Shown here one piece after another: positions 1-7,956 of a stretch of 64,000 nucleotides of DNA. The position numbers were made by a program, and so were the translations under genes. Location: positions 175,855 to 239,854 of the forward strand of contig PLYO01000041.1 of assembly GCA_003151825.1 (NCBI GenBank). Reading direction: 5' to 3'. The notes under the pieces are model-generated. The model was not told the origin of the DNA, did not search any database, and was given only the letters and a program-made list of their open reading frames with translations. This DNA is from Ignavibacteriota bacterium. Lineage in GTDB: Bacteria > Bacteroidota > Ignavibacteria > Palsa-1295. Within the stretch, counting starts at the first letter, position 1, and each line of letters starts with the position of its first letter.

Positions 1-220
1 AACTCTTAATTCTTAATTCTTCATTTTTAATTGAATCCCCGTGCTGCCAACAACTTACGAACAAGTTGATAAATCCGGTGGATAACTTAGCCAACGCTCT
101 TGAAAGAATGTGGGAAAATAATCGCTCTTTTGGAGAACAATTCTGACAAAGATTTAGTAAGTTTGTAGGAAGAAGATCGGGTAACGGAATTCCAAGTAAG
201 CAACTCCGATAACTCGGGTT

Positions 221-257
221 CGTGGATGATCGCTCATCGGATGATCGATCATCCACG
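221..257. repeat. Nested palindromic hairpin with GATCGATCAT core
   Basis: Arms CGTGGATGATCG and CGATCATCCACG are fully complementary. The loop itself contains TCATC/GATGA arms, so the whole stretch can fold as one long hairpin. The same GATCGATCAT core forms the centre of a 24 bp perfect palindrome inside egtB (31708-31731), and looser relatives occur near 302-321 and 432-448. This suggests a dispersed palindromic element. Confidence 0.6.
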
Positions 258-540
258 GAGGCTGAGGGCCAATAGAATTTAAGACAACCGTTTTTTTCGG
301 GAAGCATGACCGATCATCTTCCCGTTGCCCCCAGCCACCAATGCTCGCCCGCACACGATAAGCCCCAAAAGATGCGCGGCGCGAACAGCCCCAAGATCAC
401 GCCTAAAATGGCATAGCGTAGCGGCCGGCGCATGAGCGATCATGCTTTTCCCGGCCTCCTCGGATCGTATGCGATTCCGAGGCATGGAAATCATGCGCCT
501 GCGCATAAGCAGCCATCTTGAAATAAGATTAATCCACCGA

Positions 541-628
541 GGAGACCTCTCCCCTAACCCCTCTCCTTCGTAAGGAGAGGGGGAAAAAACTCCCTCCCCT
601 TACGAAGGGGAGTGCTGGGGAGAGGTTT
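541..628. repeat. Inverted pair of CTCTCCTT/AAGGAGAG palindromes
   Basis: Two palindromes, one around CCTCTCCTTCGTAAGGAGAGG and one around CTCCCCTTACGAAGGGGAG, lie head to head. Each carries an ACCTCTCCCC-type outer flank, so the unit resembles a bacterial interspersed mosaic element. Relatives occur at 10839-10861 (inside pgk), 24730-24754 (3' end of rpsB) and 31684-31706 (inside egtB). Confidence 0.65.
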
Positions 629-728
629 CCATCAAATTTTTCGGGGCATTATTAATAGTGCTTCATTCCTCGGCCCGAAAGGGCTTGAGTGCTGACGAAT
701 CATCTACCATTAGCGTTATCAATCAGTT

Positions 729-3700
729 ATGCAAATTACACGCAGGTTTACCCAGGCGAACGCCACGCCATTCGATCAATTTCAGTACACGAAGCGCGCG
801 AGCGTGCTTCGTAATCCCGATGGAAAGCCCATTTTTAACATGGAGGACATCGAGGTTCCCAAGCATTGGTCGCAGGTCGCGACCGATATTTTGGCGCAGA
901 AATATTTCCGTCGTGCGGGAGTTCCTCAGCACGATACGTTCGGTACACTCCTTCGCGATAAGGATGGGAACGTAATTACGGGACCGGAACGCTCGATCAA
1001 GCAAGTCGCGCATCGCCTTGCCGGATGCTGGCGCGCATGGGGTGAAGAGCACGGCTATTTCGATTCGAAGGATGACGCGCAGGCATTCTACGACGAAATT
1101 GCCTACATGATCTTGCGCCAAATGGCTGCGCCGAACTCGCCGCAATGGTTCAATACCGGCATTGCGTGGGCGTATGGCATTACCGGAACGCCGCAGGGCC
1201 ACTGGTATGTCGATCCGAAAACAGGCGAAATGACGCGCTCGACCGACGCCTACACGCATCCCCAGCCGCACGCCTGCTTTATTCAGTCGATTAAAGACGA
1301 TATGCTGAATGAAGGCGGCATTTTCGATCTCGTCACGCGCGAGGCACGCATTTTCAAATACGGTTCCGGCACAGGAACGAATTTTAGCGCACTGCGCGGC
1401 GAAGGCGAAAAAGTCTCCGGCGGCGGAGCAGCATCCGGCGTGATGAGCTTCCTCAAGATCAACGACCGCGCTGCCGGTGCTGTAAAATCTGGTGGAACGA
1501 CGCGCCGCGCCGCGAAGATGGTCATTTTGGACATCGACCATCCGGATATCGAGACGTTCATCGAGTGGAAAGCGCTCGAAGAGCAGAAGGTCGCCGCGCT
1601 TGTGGCGGGATCGAAAGTGTGCGATCTCTTCCTCAATATGATCATGAAGATCGCGAACGATGGCGGCACGGACCGCAAGGACAACCACGATCTCGACATC
1701 GCAATCAAGAAAGCGCTCGCGCGTGGAGTTCCCATGAATTATATCGTCCGCTGCTTGCGCATGGTCGAGATGGGCTACGATAAAATTGATTTCAAAACCT
1801 TCGATACACATTACGAAGGCGAAGCATATCAAACTGTTTCGGGACAGAATTCGAATAATTCCGTTCGCGTCACGAATGATTTTATGCACTCGGTTCTCAC
1901 CGATGGCGAATGGACGCTAAAGTTCCGCACGACCGGCAAAGCCGCGAAGAAAGTGAAAGCGAAGGAACTATGGGAGAAGATCACGTTCAGCGCGTGGGCT
2001 TCTGCCGATCCCGGATTGCAATACGATACGACGATCAACGAGTGGCATACCTGCCCGAACGACGGACGCATCAACGCGAGCAATCCGTGCTCCGAATATA
2101 TGTTTTTGGATGACACCGCTTGCAATCTCGCATCGCTCAATCTCGCGTATTTTTACGATGACGAGACGGGAGCGTTCAAGCTTGATGATTACAAACACGC
2201 CGTTCGTCTCTGGACGATCGTGCTGGAAATTTCCGTGCTCATGGCACAATTTCCTTCCCGAGCTATCGCGCAAGGCTCTTACGATTACCGCACGCTTGGG
2301 TTGGGCTATGCAAATCTCGGTACGATCCTTATGACCGCCGGAATCGCGTATGATTCCCCACGCGCATTAGCGATCGCGGGCGCGCTTTCAGCCATTATGA
2401 CGGGTGAATCCTACGCTGCATCTGCTGAAATGGCGAAGGATTTGGGAGCTTTCCCGCGTTACGAAGCGAACAAGGACGCGATGCTGCGCGTCATGCGGAA
2501 CCATAAACTTGCGGCATATAATGCGTCGCCGGAACGCTACGAACAGCTTACCATCAAGCCGATGGGCATTACTCCGGAGCATTGCCCGGAGGACTTGCTG
2601 CAAGCCGCGCGCGATGCGTGGGACCGTGCCTACAAGCTCGGCGAAAAACATGGTTACCGCAACGCGCAAACAACCGTCATCGCGCCGACGGGAACCATCG
2701 GGCTTGTCATGGATTGTGACACTACCGGTATCGAGCCGGATTTCGCGATCGTGAAATTCAAAAAGCTGGCCGGCGGCGGATATTTCAAGATCGTCAATCA
2801 ATCGGTGCATAAGGCGCTGACGAAACTTGGATATAACGAGAAGCAGATCGAGGAGATCGAAAAATATTCGAAGGGACACGGCACGCTCGTCGGTTGCCCG
2901 GCGATCAATCGCGCATCGCTCAAGGCGAAAGGATTTACCGACGAGAAGATCGACGAAGTCGAGAAACTCTGCGATAACGTGTTCGACCTGAAGTTTGCGT
3001 TCAACAAATGGACGCTCGGCGAGGATTTCTGCGTGAAGCTTGGCTTTACGCCTTCGCAACTTACCGATGCGAATTTCAATATGCTGCACTCGCTCGGATT
3101 CACGCGCGAGGAAGTGCAGACCGCCAACGATTACGTCTGCGGCACGATGACGCTCGAAGGCGCGCCGGAACTACGCGACGAACACCTGCAAATTTTCGAT
3201 TGCGCCAACAAATGCGGACGCTATGGCACACGCTTCATTCCGTACGAAGCGCACATTCGCATGATGGCCGCAGCGCAGCCCTTTATTTCGGGAGCTATTT
3301 CGAAGACGATCAACATGCCGAACGAGGCTTCGGTATCGGATGTGTCGAAAGCGTATTTCGATTCCTGGAAATTATGCTTAAAAGCCAACGCGCTCTATCG
3401 TGATGGTTCCAAGCTTTCTCAGCCGCTGAATTCTTCGAACGAGGACGCCGACCTGGCGGAAGACGTGCTCTTTAACGATGTCGAAGATCCCGCAAACGAG
3501 ACGATCGACGCGGCAAAGCTGCACACACTGCTCGAAGCACAGGCGGCGGTGATGCCGCCGGAACTTCGCCGCCACCGCTTGCCGACGAAGCGCCACGGAT
3601 TCGTGCGCGAGGCCGTCGTTGGCGGGCACAAAGTATATCTCCGCACCGGCGAATACGAAGATGGTTCCTTAGGCGAGATCTTCATCGACATGTACAAAGA

Positions 3701-4259
3701 AGGCGCGTCGTTCAAAGGGCTGGTGAACTGTTTTGCCGTGCTCACCTCGAAGGCGCTGCAATACGGTGTGCCGCTCGAAGAGTTGGTCGATACCTTTACG
3801 TTCACGCGTTTCGAACCCGCCGGCGCCGTGCAAGGCCACGAAGCGATCAAGAACGCGACGAGCATTTTGGATTACGTCTTCCGCGCGCTTGGCTACGAAT
3901 ATCTTGGCCGCCAGGATTTCGTGCATGTCAAAGCCGTGGATGAACCGCGCCCGAACGGTGTGGGTCGAAGTGAGATTGCAGTTCCCGCTACGGATGCCAT
4001 CGCAACACAAACCGTGAGCGAGGACGATAACTTAGAAAAGCTCCGCAACGAGCGCATCGAGGAACCCGAAATGGCGATGAGCCACTCGCCGCTCACCACG
4101 CTGCCGAGGGGAACCGCGACACTGCAAAGCCTCCGCAGCGAAGCCCGCAGCAAAGGGTACACCGGCGAGCAATGCTCCGCCTGCGGCTCCATGCGCGTAA
4201 AGCGCAACGGCGCCTGCACCCTCTGCGACGATTGCGGCACGACGAGCGGGTGTAGTTAA
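729..4259 (+). CDS. nrdJ: Vitamin B12-dependent (class II) ribonucleoside-diphosphate reductase
   Basis: This cytoplasmic enzyme reduces ribonucleotides to deoxyribonucleotides, using adenosylcobalamin to make the active-site thiyl radical. The 1176-residue protein has the family layout. An N-terminal region is followed by the catalytic barrel, with a conserved cysteine in HACF near residue 183 and the NPCSE substrate loop near 453. The C-terminal tail is cysteine-rich ([16 protein letters not shown], final CS) and would shuttle reducing equivalents. The ATG at 729 gives a family-like N-terminus. The gene is monocistronic and is followed by a strong terminator at 4282-4312. It implies oxygen-independent dNTP synthesis and a need for B12. 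No B12 riboswitch was seen upstream. Confidence 0.95.
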   Translation: MQITRRFTQANATPFDQFQYTKRASVLRNPDGKPIFNMEDIEVPKHWSQVATDILAQKYFRRAGVPQHDTFGTLLRDKDGNVITGPERSIKQVAHRLAGCWRAWGEEHGYFDSKDDAQAFYDEIAYMILRQMAAPNSPQWFNTGIAWAYGITGTPQGHWYVDPKTGEMTRSTDAYTHPQPHACFIQSIKDDMLNEGGIFDLVTREARIFKYGSGTGTNFSALRGEGEKVSGGGAASGVMSFLKINDRAAGAVKSGGTTRRAAKMVILDIDHPDIETFIEWKALEEQKVAALVAGSKVCDLFLNMIMKIANDGGTDRKDNHDLDIAIKKALARGVPMNYIVRCLRMVEMGYDKIDFKTFDTHYEGEAYQTVSGQNSNNSVRVTNDFMHSVLTDGEWTLKFRTTGKAAKKVKAKELWEKITFSAWASADPGLQYDTTINEWHTCPNDGRINASNPCSEYMFLDDTACNLASLNLAYFYDDETGAFKLDDYKHAVRLWTIVLEISVLMAQFPSRAIAQGSYDYRTLGLGYANLGTILMTAGIAYDSPRALAIAGALSAIMTGESYAASAEMAKDLGAFPRYEANKDAMLRVMRNHKLAAYNASPERYEQLTIKPMGITPEHCPEDLLQAARDAWDRAYKLGEKHGYRNAQTTVIAPTGTIGLVMDCDTTGIEPDFAIVKFKKLAGGGYFKIVNQSVHKALTKLGYNEKQIEEIEKYSKGHGTLVGCPAINRASLKAKGFTDEKIDEVEKLCDNVFDLKFAFNKWTLGEDFCVKLGFTPSQLTDANFNMLHSLGFTREEVQTANDYVCGTMTLEGAPELRDEHLQIFDCANKCGRYGTRFIPYEAHIRMMAAAQPFISGAISKTINMPNEASVSDVSKAYFDSWKLCLKANALYRDGSKLSQPLNSSNEDADLAEDVLFNDVEDPANETIDAAKLHTLLEAQAAVMPPELRRHRLPTKRHGFVREAVVGGHKVYLRTGEYEDGSLGEIFIDMYKEGASFKGLVNCFAVLTSKALQYGVPLEELVDTFTFTRFEPAGAVQGHEAIKNATSILDYVFRALGYEYLGRQDFVHVKAVDEPRPNGVGRSEIAVPATDAIATQTVSEDDNLEKLRNERIEEPEMAMSHSPLTTLPRGTATLQSLRSEARSKGYTGEQCSACGSMRVKRNGACTLCDDCGTTSGCS

Positions 4260-4281
4260 AATGCGGTCTTAGGATTATTCT

Positions 4282-4312
4282 GAAGGCCGCCGTAAGGTGG
4301 CCTTCTTATTTT
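4282..4312 (+). terminator. Rho-independent terminator after nrdJ
   Basis: Arms GAAGGCCGCC and GGTGGCCTTC pair over 10 bp (one G-U) around a GTAA loop and are followed by TTATTTT. The hairpin lies before the GAGGAG ribosome-binding site of the next gene. It therefore also argues against the upstream in-frame start of that gene at 4297. Confidence 0.85.
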
Positions 4313-4326
4313 ACAGAGGAGAAATT

Positions 4327-4953
4327 ATGAAATTAACACCTGAACAACGAACGCAAGCTGAAACCTTGTTGAGCGAAACGGAAGCAATGATTAAATCTGC
4401 ATCCGATCATCGAACTCGTATTTATTACGAGGGAAAGGCTCGCGGGACAAAGGCACGAATGGACGATAATCCTCAGACGCGGTATGTGGAGCTATTAGAT
4501 CGCAATATTCTCACCAATCTTGATTCACAAAACGAAAAGAGAAGAATAGATGCGATTGGTTATGGGGATGGCTTTTATTTTGATGAGCCAGGAAGGCATG
4601 TTGGAAATGAATATCTAGATTTTCGATACGTCGTGCAACCGGCTGATGACTCGATGCCAGATATTGGCTATGTTTGGATGGAGCGAAAGACGGGCTGGCG
4701 AAGAGATTGCCTATACATCGATTATGCACAACCAGACGATAGCCCGCATAGCGGCCCTAGTAAGGGCCACTTTAGATTTCGACAAGTGCCCGGCATTCAG
4801 TTCTTAGGGGAACCGCCTACTGCCATTGGCGTTTTTCCATTTGAAGGTAACGGAATAAACAATGTTGATATTAGGGGAGATTCACTAACCGAAGCATGTG
4901 ACCGATTTTTTGCGCGATTTAATGTTCCAAAATCGCGATACTCGTTTGGATAA
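4327..4953 (+). CDS. Hypothetical protein, first gene of a two-gene cassette
   Basis: The protein has 208 residues and is soluble: no signal peptide or membrane segment is visible. I do not recognise the family. The start at 4327 is preferred over the upstream in-frame start at 4297 because GAGGAG lies just before it and the upstream codons fall in the nrdJ terminator. The sequence is rich in charged and aromatic residues (for example WMERKTGWRRD near the middle). It is separated by 5 nt from the AlbA_2-domain gene, so the two are probably co-transcribed. The DNA looks more AT-rich than nrdJ, which hints at horizontal acquisition. Function unknown. Confidence 0.7.
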   Translation: MKLTPEQRTQAETLLSETEAMIKSASDHRTRIYYEGKARGTKARMDDNPQTRYVELLDRNILTNLDSQNEKRRIDAIGYGDGFYFDEPGRHVGNEYLDFRYVVQPADDSMPDIGYVWMERKTGWRRDCLYIDYAQPDDSPHSGPSKGHFRFRQVPGIQFLGEPPTAIGVFPFEGNGINNVDIRGDSLTEACDRFFARFNVPKSRYSFG

Positions 4954-4958
4954 TACCG

Positions 4959-5951
4959 ATGACCGAACAAGAACTTCTCCGAAAGATCGCCGATGGAGAC
5001 GAAGAGACCTTGAATTTAGATTACAAGGCAGCGGAAGCGCTTGGGAAAAGCGACGGCAAAAAGACTGAGATTACTAAAGATGTCTCGGCGATGGCCAATT
5101 GCGATGGAGGGATTATTATTTATGGCATAGCAGAACATTCTGACCCCAGCAAAAGACATCTACCTGAGAAACTCAGTCCTGTCTCGCGTACTGATTATTC
5201 TAAGGAGTGGATAGAGGATGTAATTACAAACATTCGACCTCGAATTGACGGAATTGTAATTGAGCCTGTTGCACTCTTATCATGTGGGCCTAACGACGTC
5301 GCATACGTTGTGAACATCCCAAAATCTTCGACCGCTCATCAAGCACTTGATAAGCGATATTACAAGCGGTTTAACTTTAAGTCTGTTCCGATGGAGGACT
5401 ATGAGATTAGAGATGTCATGGGTCGGGGAAATAGACCGCGCGTTGAGGTTCATTGCAGTCTTGTGTTCAAGACGGAGTCCTACACCGTGAGAGACACTTT
5501 CGGAATTTCATATGAACCGCGTGAGACACGGATCGAAAAATCGGTAACTCTCAATGTGAGTGTGAAGAATGTGAGTGGGGTAGTCATTAAGTATCTTAGT
5601 GGATTTATCAATCTGCCTTCCGAACTTCTTACTGAAAAAGAGATTGAGGATGAATATGAAGAAGATGGCGTCTTGCTCTCTCATATCTCAAAAGATAACA
5701 CCGTGCGTGACGTAGTGGGCGGAAAATCTGTGGGTATAAACTTCTACCCACAATATGGACCTTCGTGGTTTTACCCGCTCCTGCCAGCACTTAATAGGAC
5801 TTGGAGAATAAAACTTGATCCATACTTTTCAGTCGAAGCTCACCCAGACAAAATCGTCAAGGTCTTAGTCGCCGCAGATAATGCGGATCCTTATAGCCTT
5901 GAGGTTGCTATTCGTGAAATGCCTACATCCTCGAGTGAAGAAAAAGAATAG
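4959..5951 (+). CDS. AlbA_2/Schlafen-type putative DNA-binding domain protein
   Basis: The 330-residue protein begins with an AlbA_2 (divergent AAA-4/Schlafen) domain, roughly residues 10-155. Visible signs are an early acidic region followed by a lysine (LDYKAAE), the MANCDGGIIIYGI stretch near residue 46 and the RYYKRFNFKSVPM segment near residue 131, which matches the domain's closing strand. The C-terminal half (about 155-330) is beta-rich and unassigned. Proteins with this domain act as transcriptional regulators or occur in mobile-element and defence contexts; which applies here cannot be told. It lies 5 nt after its partner and ends just before a strong terminator and a decayed tRNA-like sequence, a typical insertion neighbourhood. 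Confidence 0.75.
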   Translation: MTEQELLRKIADGDEETLNLDYKAAEALGKSDGKKTEITKDVSAMANCDGGIIIYGIAEHSDPSKRHLPEKLSPVSRTDYSKEWIEDVITNIRPRIDGIVIEPVALLSCGPNDVAYVVNIPKSSTAHQALDKRYYKRFNFKSVPMEDYEIRDVMGRGNRPRVEVHCSLVFKTESYTVRDTFGISYEPRETRIEKSVTLNVSVKNVSGVVIKYLSGFINLPSELLTEKEIEDEYEEDGVLLSHISKDNTVRDVVGGKSVGINFYPQYGPSWFYPLLPALNRTWRIKLDPYFSVEAHPDKIVKVLVAADNADPYSLEVAIREMPTSSSEEKE

Positions 5952-5963
5952 AAAAATCCAGAA

Positions 5964-5995
5964 GGCCCAACCGCTTTCGCAGTTGGGCCATTTTT
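5964..5995 (+). terminator. Rho-independent terminator after the AlbA_2-domain gene
   Basis: Arms GGCCCAAC and GTTGGGCC are fully complementary over 8 bp and are followed by TTTTT. It ends the two-gene cassette. Its T-tract abuts the 3' end of the tRNA-like sequence on the other strand. Confidence 0.8.
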
Positions 5996-5997
5996 GC

Positions 5998-6081
5998 GGA
6001 GGGCAAGGGAGTCGAACCCTTAATCGCTTGCGCGATGGCCGGTTTTCAACCAGTTAGACTTACCACATGAACGAGCCCTGA
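5998..6081 (-). tRNA. Degenerate class II tRNA-like sequence, probably a tRNA-Ser(UGA) remnant
   Basis: Read on the minus strand, the 3' half looks like a tRNA: a T-arm AAGGG-TTCGACT-CCCTT, a long variable arm TCGC-GCAA-GCGA and an acceptor strand GCCCTCC followed by G. The long variable arm marks a Ser/Leu-type tRNA. The anticodon arm CTGGTTGAAAACCGG resembles the tRNA-Ser(UGA) arm with two loop bases missing. Only five of seven acceptor pairs form, and no good D-stem can be drawn. I therefore read it as a pseudogene or integration-altered copy rather than a working tRNA. Confidence 0.45.
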
Positions 6082-6148
6082 CATAAGCGCATTCGCAGTT
6101 CTCAGCAGCTCACATTAATAATCTACGAATTTACTAAAAAAGTTCGTG

Positions 6149-6222
6149 AGCGCAGAGGTGGACTTGCCCCACCGCCCTTCAGCTTATAAGGCCGGCGCAC
6201 TTACTACCTGCGCTATGCGCGC
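6149..6222 (-). tRNA. tRNA-Ile(UAU)-like sequence, copy 1
   Basis: On the minus strand the cloverleaf reads: acceptor GCGCGCA against TCTGCGC (six of seven pairs counting one G-U), D-stem GCGC/GTGC, anticodon loop CTTATAA (anticodon UAU) and T-arm GGTGG-GGCAAGT-CCACC. The T-loop lacks the usual TTC, and there is no encoded CCA. It is the best preserved of three related copies (6149-6222, 6706-6779, 7336-7377). It may be a decayed tRNA or a phage-like tRNA; function is uncertain. Confidence 0.4.
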
Positions 6223-6229
6223 GGGGCCG

Positions 6230-6254
6230 GGAAGCAGCGCTTCCCGGCACACAT
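6230..6254 (+). repeat. 25 bp direct repeat with a short hairpin, copy 1
   Basis: The sequence is identical to 7891-7915. It contains GGAAGC-AGC-GCTTCC, a 6 bp hairpin. In both places it lies 42-44 nt upstream of the conserved core of the structured repeat, so it probably belongs to the same duplicated unit. Confidence 0.7.
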
Positions 6255-6297
6255 GTCAGCTAAAAAGCGGGAAAATCCGTCTTTCTGAAAAATATGT

Positions 6298-6596
6298 TAA
6301 TATTTCTTTAAGAAAGCGAAACATTTATTTATTTTATGCGTATAAGGTCGCTGCGAGCGTTGAGAGTGTAAACAGACCGCTGCCAGTACAGGCATGTCTG
6401 ATCCCTGCACATGGATGAGATTCGCTTTAATGCGATGATTGGCTTACGCGATGACCCCTCATCCACTGAAATCTATTGGCGCACTGGGGGTGGTCGAAAA
6501 GTCCTGGGCGGGAGTACCCTTAGCTTGGGGGACATCGATCACCGGAGTTCTTTGATAATTGATTGTGGCCTGTTGTAGTGTACTATGCGACAGGAC
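6298..6596 (+). repeat. Structured dispersed repeat, copy A (candidate non-coding RNA)
   Basis: This core is closely similar to 7957-8255 and, inverted, to 26941-27233. Conserved helices include CGCT-GCG-AGCG, CAGAC/GTCTG (6373-6377 with 6396-6400), GGATGAG/CTCATCC (6413-6419 with 6458-6464) enclosing TCGC/GCGA, and a long-range GTCCTG/CAGGAC (6501-6506 with 6591-6596). Loops differ in length between copies while stems are kept. No frame stays open across the copies, so it looks non-coding. Weaker similarity to copy B continues to about 6680. It lies upstream of the toxin-antitoxin genes. Confidence 0.7.
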
Positions 6597-6705
6597 TAAC
6601 ATGATCTGCATGCGGCGTTCCTTACTGCACATTCAAATCTCGTTAGGACGGAATGAAACGCGCTTTCTTTGGCTTAAGAATTCATGCCGTTCGATCTCCA
6701 ACCCA

Positions 6706-6779
6706 CGCTTACCGGTGGACTTGCACCACCGCCCTTCGGCTTATAAGGCCGGCGCTCTTACTACCTGAGCTATGCGCGC
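6706..6779 (-). tRNA. tRNA-Ile(UAU)-like sequence, copy 2 (degenerate acceptor)
   Basis: The D-arm (GCTC/GAGC), anticodon arm with loop CTTATAA and T-arm (GGTGG/CCACC) are well kept. The 3' acceptor strand GGTAAGC barely pairs with the 5' strand GCGCGCA. It therefore looks like a pseudo-tRNA fused to foreign sequence at its 3' end. With the truncated copy at 7336-7377 it forms a direct repeat around the toxin-antitoxin genes. Confidence 0.4.
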
Positions 6780-6842
6780 GCGGCCCTTCAAGTCCCGTTC
6801 TGGGCGGAATGATTCTTGCCAATTCTCACTTAGAGGAATATC

Positions 6843-7055
6843 ATGATATTCGCAGACTTAGTCGAAGAAGTACGGACGCTTCCCGTCGTGGAAAAAGCGG
6901 AGCTGAAGGCCGTTCTCGAACAGGAATTGGCGGAAGCGGCGCGGGATGAACTCTATTTCGGGCATCTCGAGGCGCGTCGTCTATGGGACGAGGGCGCGCT
7001 TCCCACGCCAACCTCGGACATTGATGAACTCATTCGGCGTCTCGAAGCCGAATGA
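6843..7055 (+). CDS. Probable antitoxin of a type II toxin-antitoxin pair
   Basis: This 70-residue acidic, helix-rich protein is encoded directly upstream of a RelE/ParE-type toxin; the two genes overlap by 4 nt (ATGA), the usual arrangement for such modules. The N-terminal part (VEEVRTLPVVEKAEL) resembles small antitoxins of the DUF2281/addiction-module type, and the C-terminal acidic tail would wrap the toxin. A TTAGAGGAAT stretch precedes the ATG. By analogy the protein would neutralise the toxin and repress the operon. The call rests mainly on gene context. Confidence 0.7.
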   Translation: MIFADLVEEVRTLPVVEKAELKAVLEQELAEAARDELYFGHLEARRLWDEGALPTPTSDIDELIRRLEAE

Positions 7056-7321
7056 TTCGTGTAACCGAGTCCCCTCGATTCAAACGGGCCTATAAGCACC
7101 TGGTGCAAGGCCGTCCCGCACTCGAAAAGACGTTTAGGGAAACATTGCTCCTGTTTATACAAGACCCTTACGACCCTCAACTCGCCACACATAAACTGAA
7201 AGGCAAGCTAAAAGAGAGCTTTGCTTTTTCTCTTACATGGAAGCTTCGAGTCGTGTTTTCCTTCGGTGAACCCGGTACGGCGATCCTCGAAGACATCGGT
7301 CCTCACGATAAGGTGTATTAA
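7052..7321 (+). CDS. RelE/ParE-family toxin
   Basis: The 89-residue basic protein has the RelE/ParE fold signature: an N-terminal helical region (SPRFKRAYKHL), a KLKGKLKESFAFSLTWKLRVVFSF stretch given here only by its position (residues 48-71), and the closing ILEDIGPHDKVY strand. The KL.G.l......l....RV.F pattern followed by DIG.HD.VY is typical of YafQ/HigB-like mRNA interferases, which cut mRNA on the ribosome. It overlaps the antitoxin by 4 nt. The module lies between two tRNA-Ile-like direct repeats, which suggests acquisition. Confidence 0.8.
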   Translation: MIRVTESPRFKRAYKHLVQGRPALEKTFRETLLLFIQDPYDPQLATHKLKGKLKESFAFSLTWKLRVVFSFGEPGTAILEDIGPHDKVY

Positions 7322-7335
7322 GGTTTGCAATTTAC

Positions 7336-7377
7336 TTGCACCACCGGCCTTCGGCTTATAAGGCCGGCGCTCTTACT
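7336..7377 (-). repeat. Truncated third copy of the tRNA-Ile(UAU)-like sequence
   Basis: About 40 bp, covering the T-loop side, the anticodon arm with CTTATAA and part of the D-arm, match copy 2 with one mismatch. The similarity stops abruptly at about 7377, inside the 3' end of the next small gene. The missing acceptor halves indicate a recombination remnant. Confidence 0.6.
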
Positions 7378-7615
7378 TCCGCATCATTTTCGGTGTGGCG
7401 TCGTCATGGTAAATTTTCGGTCCGTCGGAAGCGAAGTCCCACTCAGATAATAATTCGTCGTGCCGAAGAGGAAGAATTTCATACTCACCCTTTCCGATCA
7501 AAGTGTTCTCACGATGACGAAATAATTTATGCGTCAATCGCTTATCCTTCTTATCGGACTCGTGTCTATTCTTGGCAGGTGCAAAAAATGGTTTTCTCTT
7601 TTTCGATCTACTCAC
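7373..7615 (-). CDS. Small basic protein of a conserved two-gene pair
   Basis: The 80-residue protein starts MSRSKKRKPFF, a pattern common in small conserved bacterial proteins (MSRSKKKxP...), and continues with RHESDKKDKRLTHKLFRHRE. It has no signal peptide or membrane segment and is strongly basic. It lies 4 nt after the CxxC-containing partner on the same strand. Such pairs recur in diverse genomes from memory; no function is known to me. Its 3' end runs into the truncated tRNA-like repeat, so the C-terminus may have been altered. Confidence 0.6.
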   Translation of the reverse strand: MSRSKKRKPFFAPAKNRHESDKKDKRLTHKLFRHRENTLIGKGEYEILPLRHDELLSEWDFASDGPKIYHDDATPKMMRK

Positions 7616-7619
7616 GGCT

Positions 7620-7829
7620 TTACTCCAAATTAGTCATGTCTGCTCTTATTTCCTGAATTGTTTTCAGTCCAAAATATTTTCGCGGGTTCCCACACATCCA
7701 GCAGGAGCAGGAAGCAAGATGATCGGCGTACTTCGCGGGATTCTCGCACCAGGGAAAAAGCTTTCGAGCGCGTCGCTTTTGCTTCATCAGTTCTGCCCGC
7801 CGCTTTGCTCTGATCATGGACTTAAGCAT
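7620..7829 (-). CDS. Small CxxC protein of a conserved two-gene pair
   Basis: The 69-residue basic protein contains HLASCSCWMCGNPRKYFG, with CSCWMCGNPR as the hallmark; the cysteines could bind zinc or a nucleic acid-linked metal site. I recall this HLxxCSCxMCGNPR motif from widespread small hypothetical proteins, often next to an MSRSKK-type partner as here. The start at 7829 is uncertain: an internal ATG at 7817 (MIRAKRR) is equally possible. Function unknown. Confidence 0.65.
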   Translation of the reverse strand: MLKSMIRAKRRAELMKQKRRARKLFPWCENPAKYADHLASCSCWMCGNPRKYFGLKTIQEIRADMTNLE

Positions 7830-7890
7830 ACTATAATAACTCGAATGTGTGCGTTTTGTTACATGCCTTCATTTCTGCTTATAATGTCCA

Positions 7891-7915
7891 GGAAGCAGCG
7901 CTTCCCGGCACACAT
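7891..7915 (+). repeat. 25 bp direct repeat with a short hairpin, copy 2
   Basis: Identical to 6230-6254, including the GGAAGC-AGC-GCTTCC hairpin, and placed 42 nt before the core of structured repeat copy B. Confidence 0.7.
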
Positions 7916-7956
7916 TCGAATTCTAGGGGGTAATTGGCATTTCGTAAAATTTTGTC

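Larger units (their letters stand above)
1..728. other. Intergenic region rich in palindromes, no convincing gene
   Basis: No reading frame here resembles a protein. The stretch holds several palindromes built on a GATCGATC-like core: a hairpin at about 221-257 (12 bp outer arms, with a second short stem in the loop) and related motifs near 302-321 and 432-448. A separate inverted pair of CTCTCCTT-type repeats lies at 541-628. The open frames that cross the area appear to be translations of these repeats. No cobalamin riboswitch could be recognised upstream of nrdJ. Confidence 0.6.

Noticed and set aside
279-506. Small open frame on the minus strand upstream of nrdJ
   Set aside because: Its sequence is made of translated palindromic repeats (MIAH, MIGH motifs) and has no start signal.
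500-728. Cobalamin riboswitch upstream of the B12-dependent nrdJ
   Set aside because: Expected on functional grounds, but no B12-box-like sequence or matching fold could be found; the region is filled by palindromic repeats.
723-1889. 388-codon open frame antisense to nrdJ
   Set aside because: It lies wholly within the strongly supported nrdJ gene and its translation (Arg/His-rich, no motifs) is a shadow of the coding strand.
2388-3089. 233-codon open frame antisense to nrdJ
   Set aside because: Same reason: a mirror frame of a GC-skewed coding sequence with no recognisable domain.
6146-7656. Small frames containing HRPSAYKAGALT
   Set aside because: The shared peptide is only the translation of the three tRNA-Ile-like repeats on the wrong strand.
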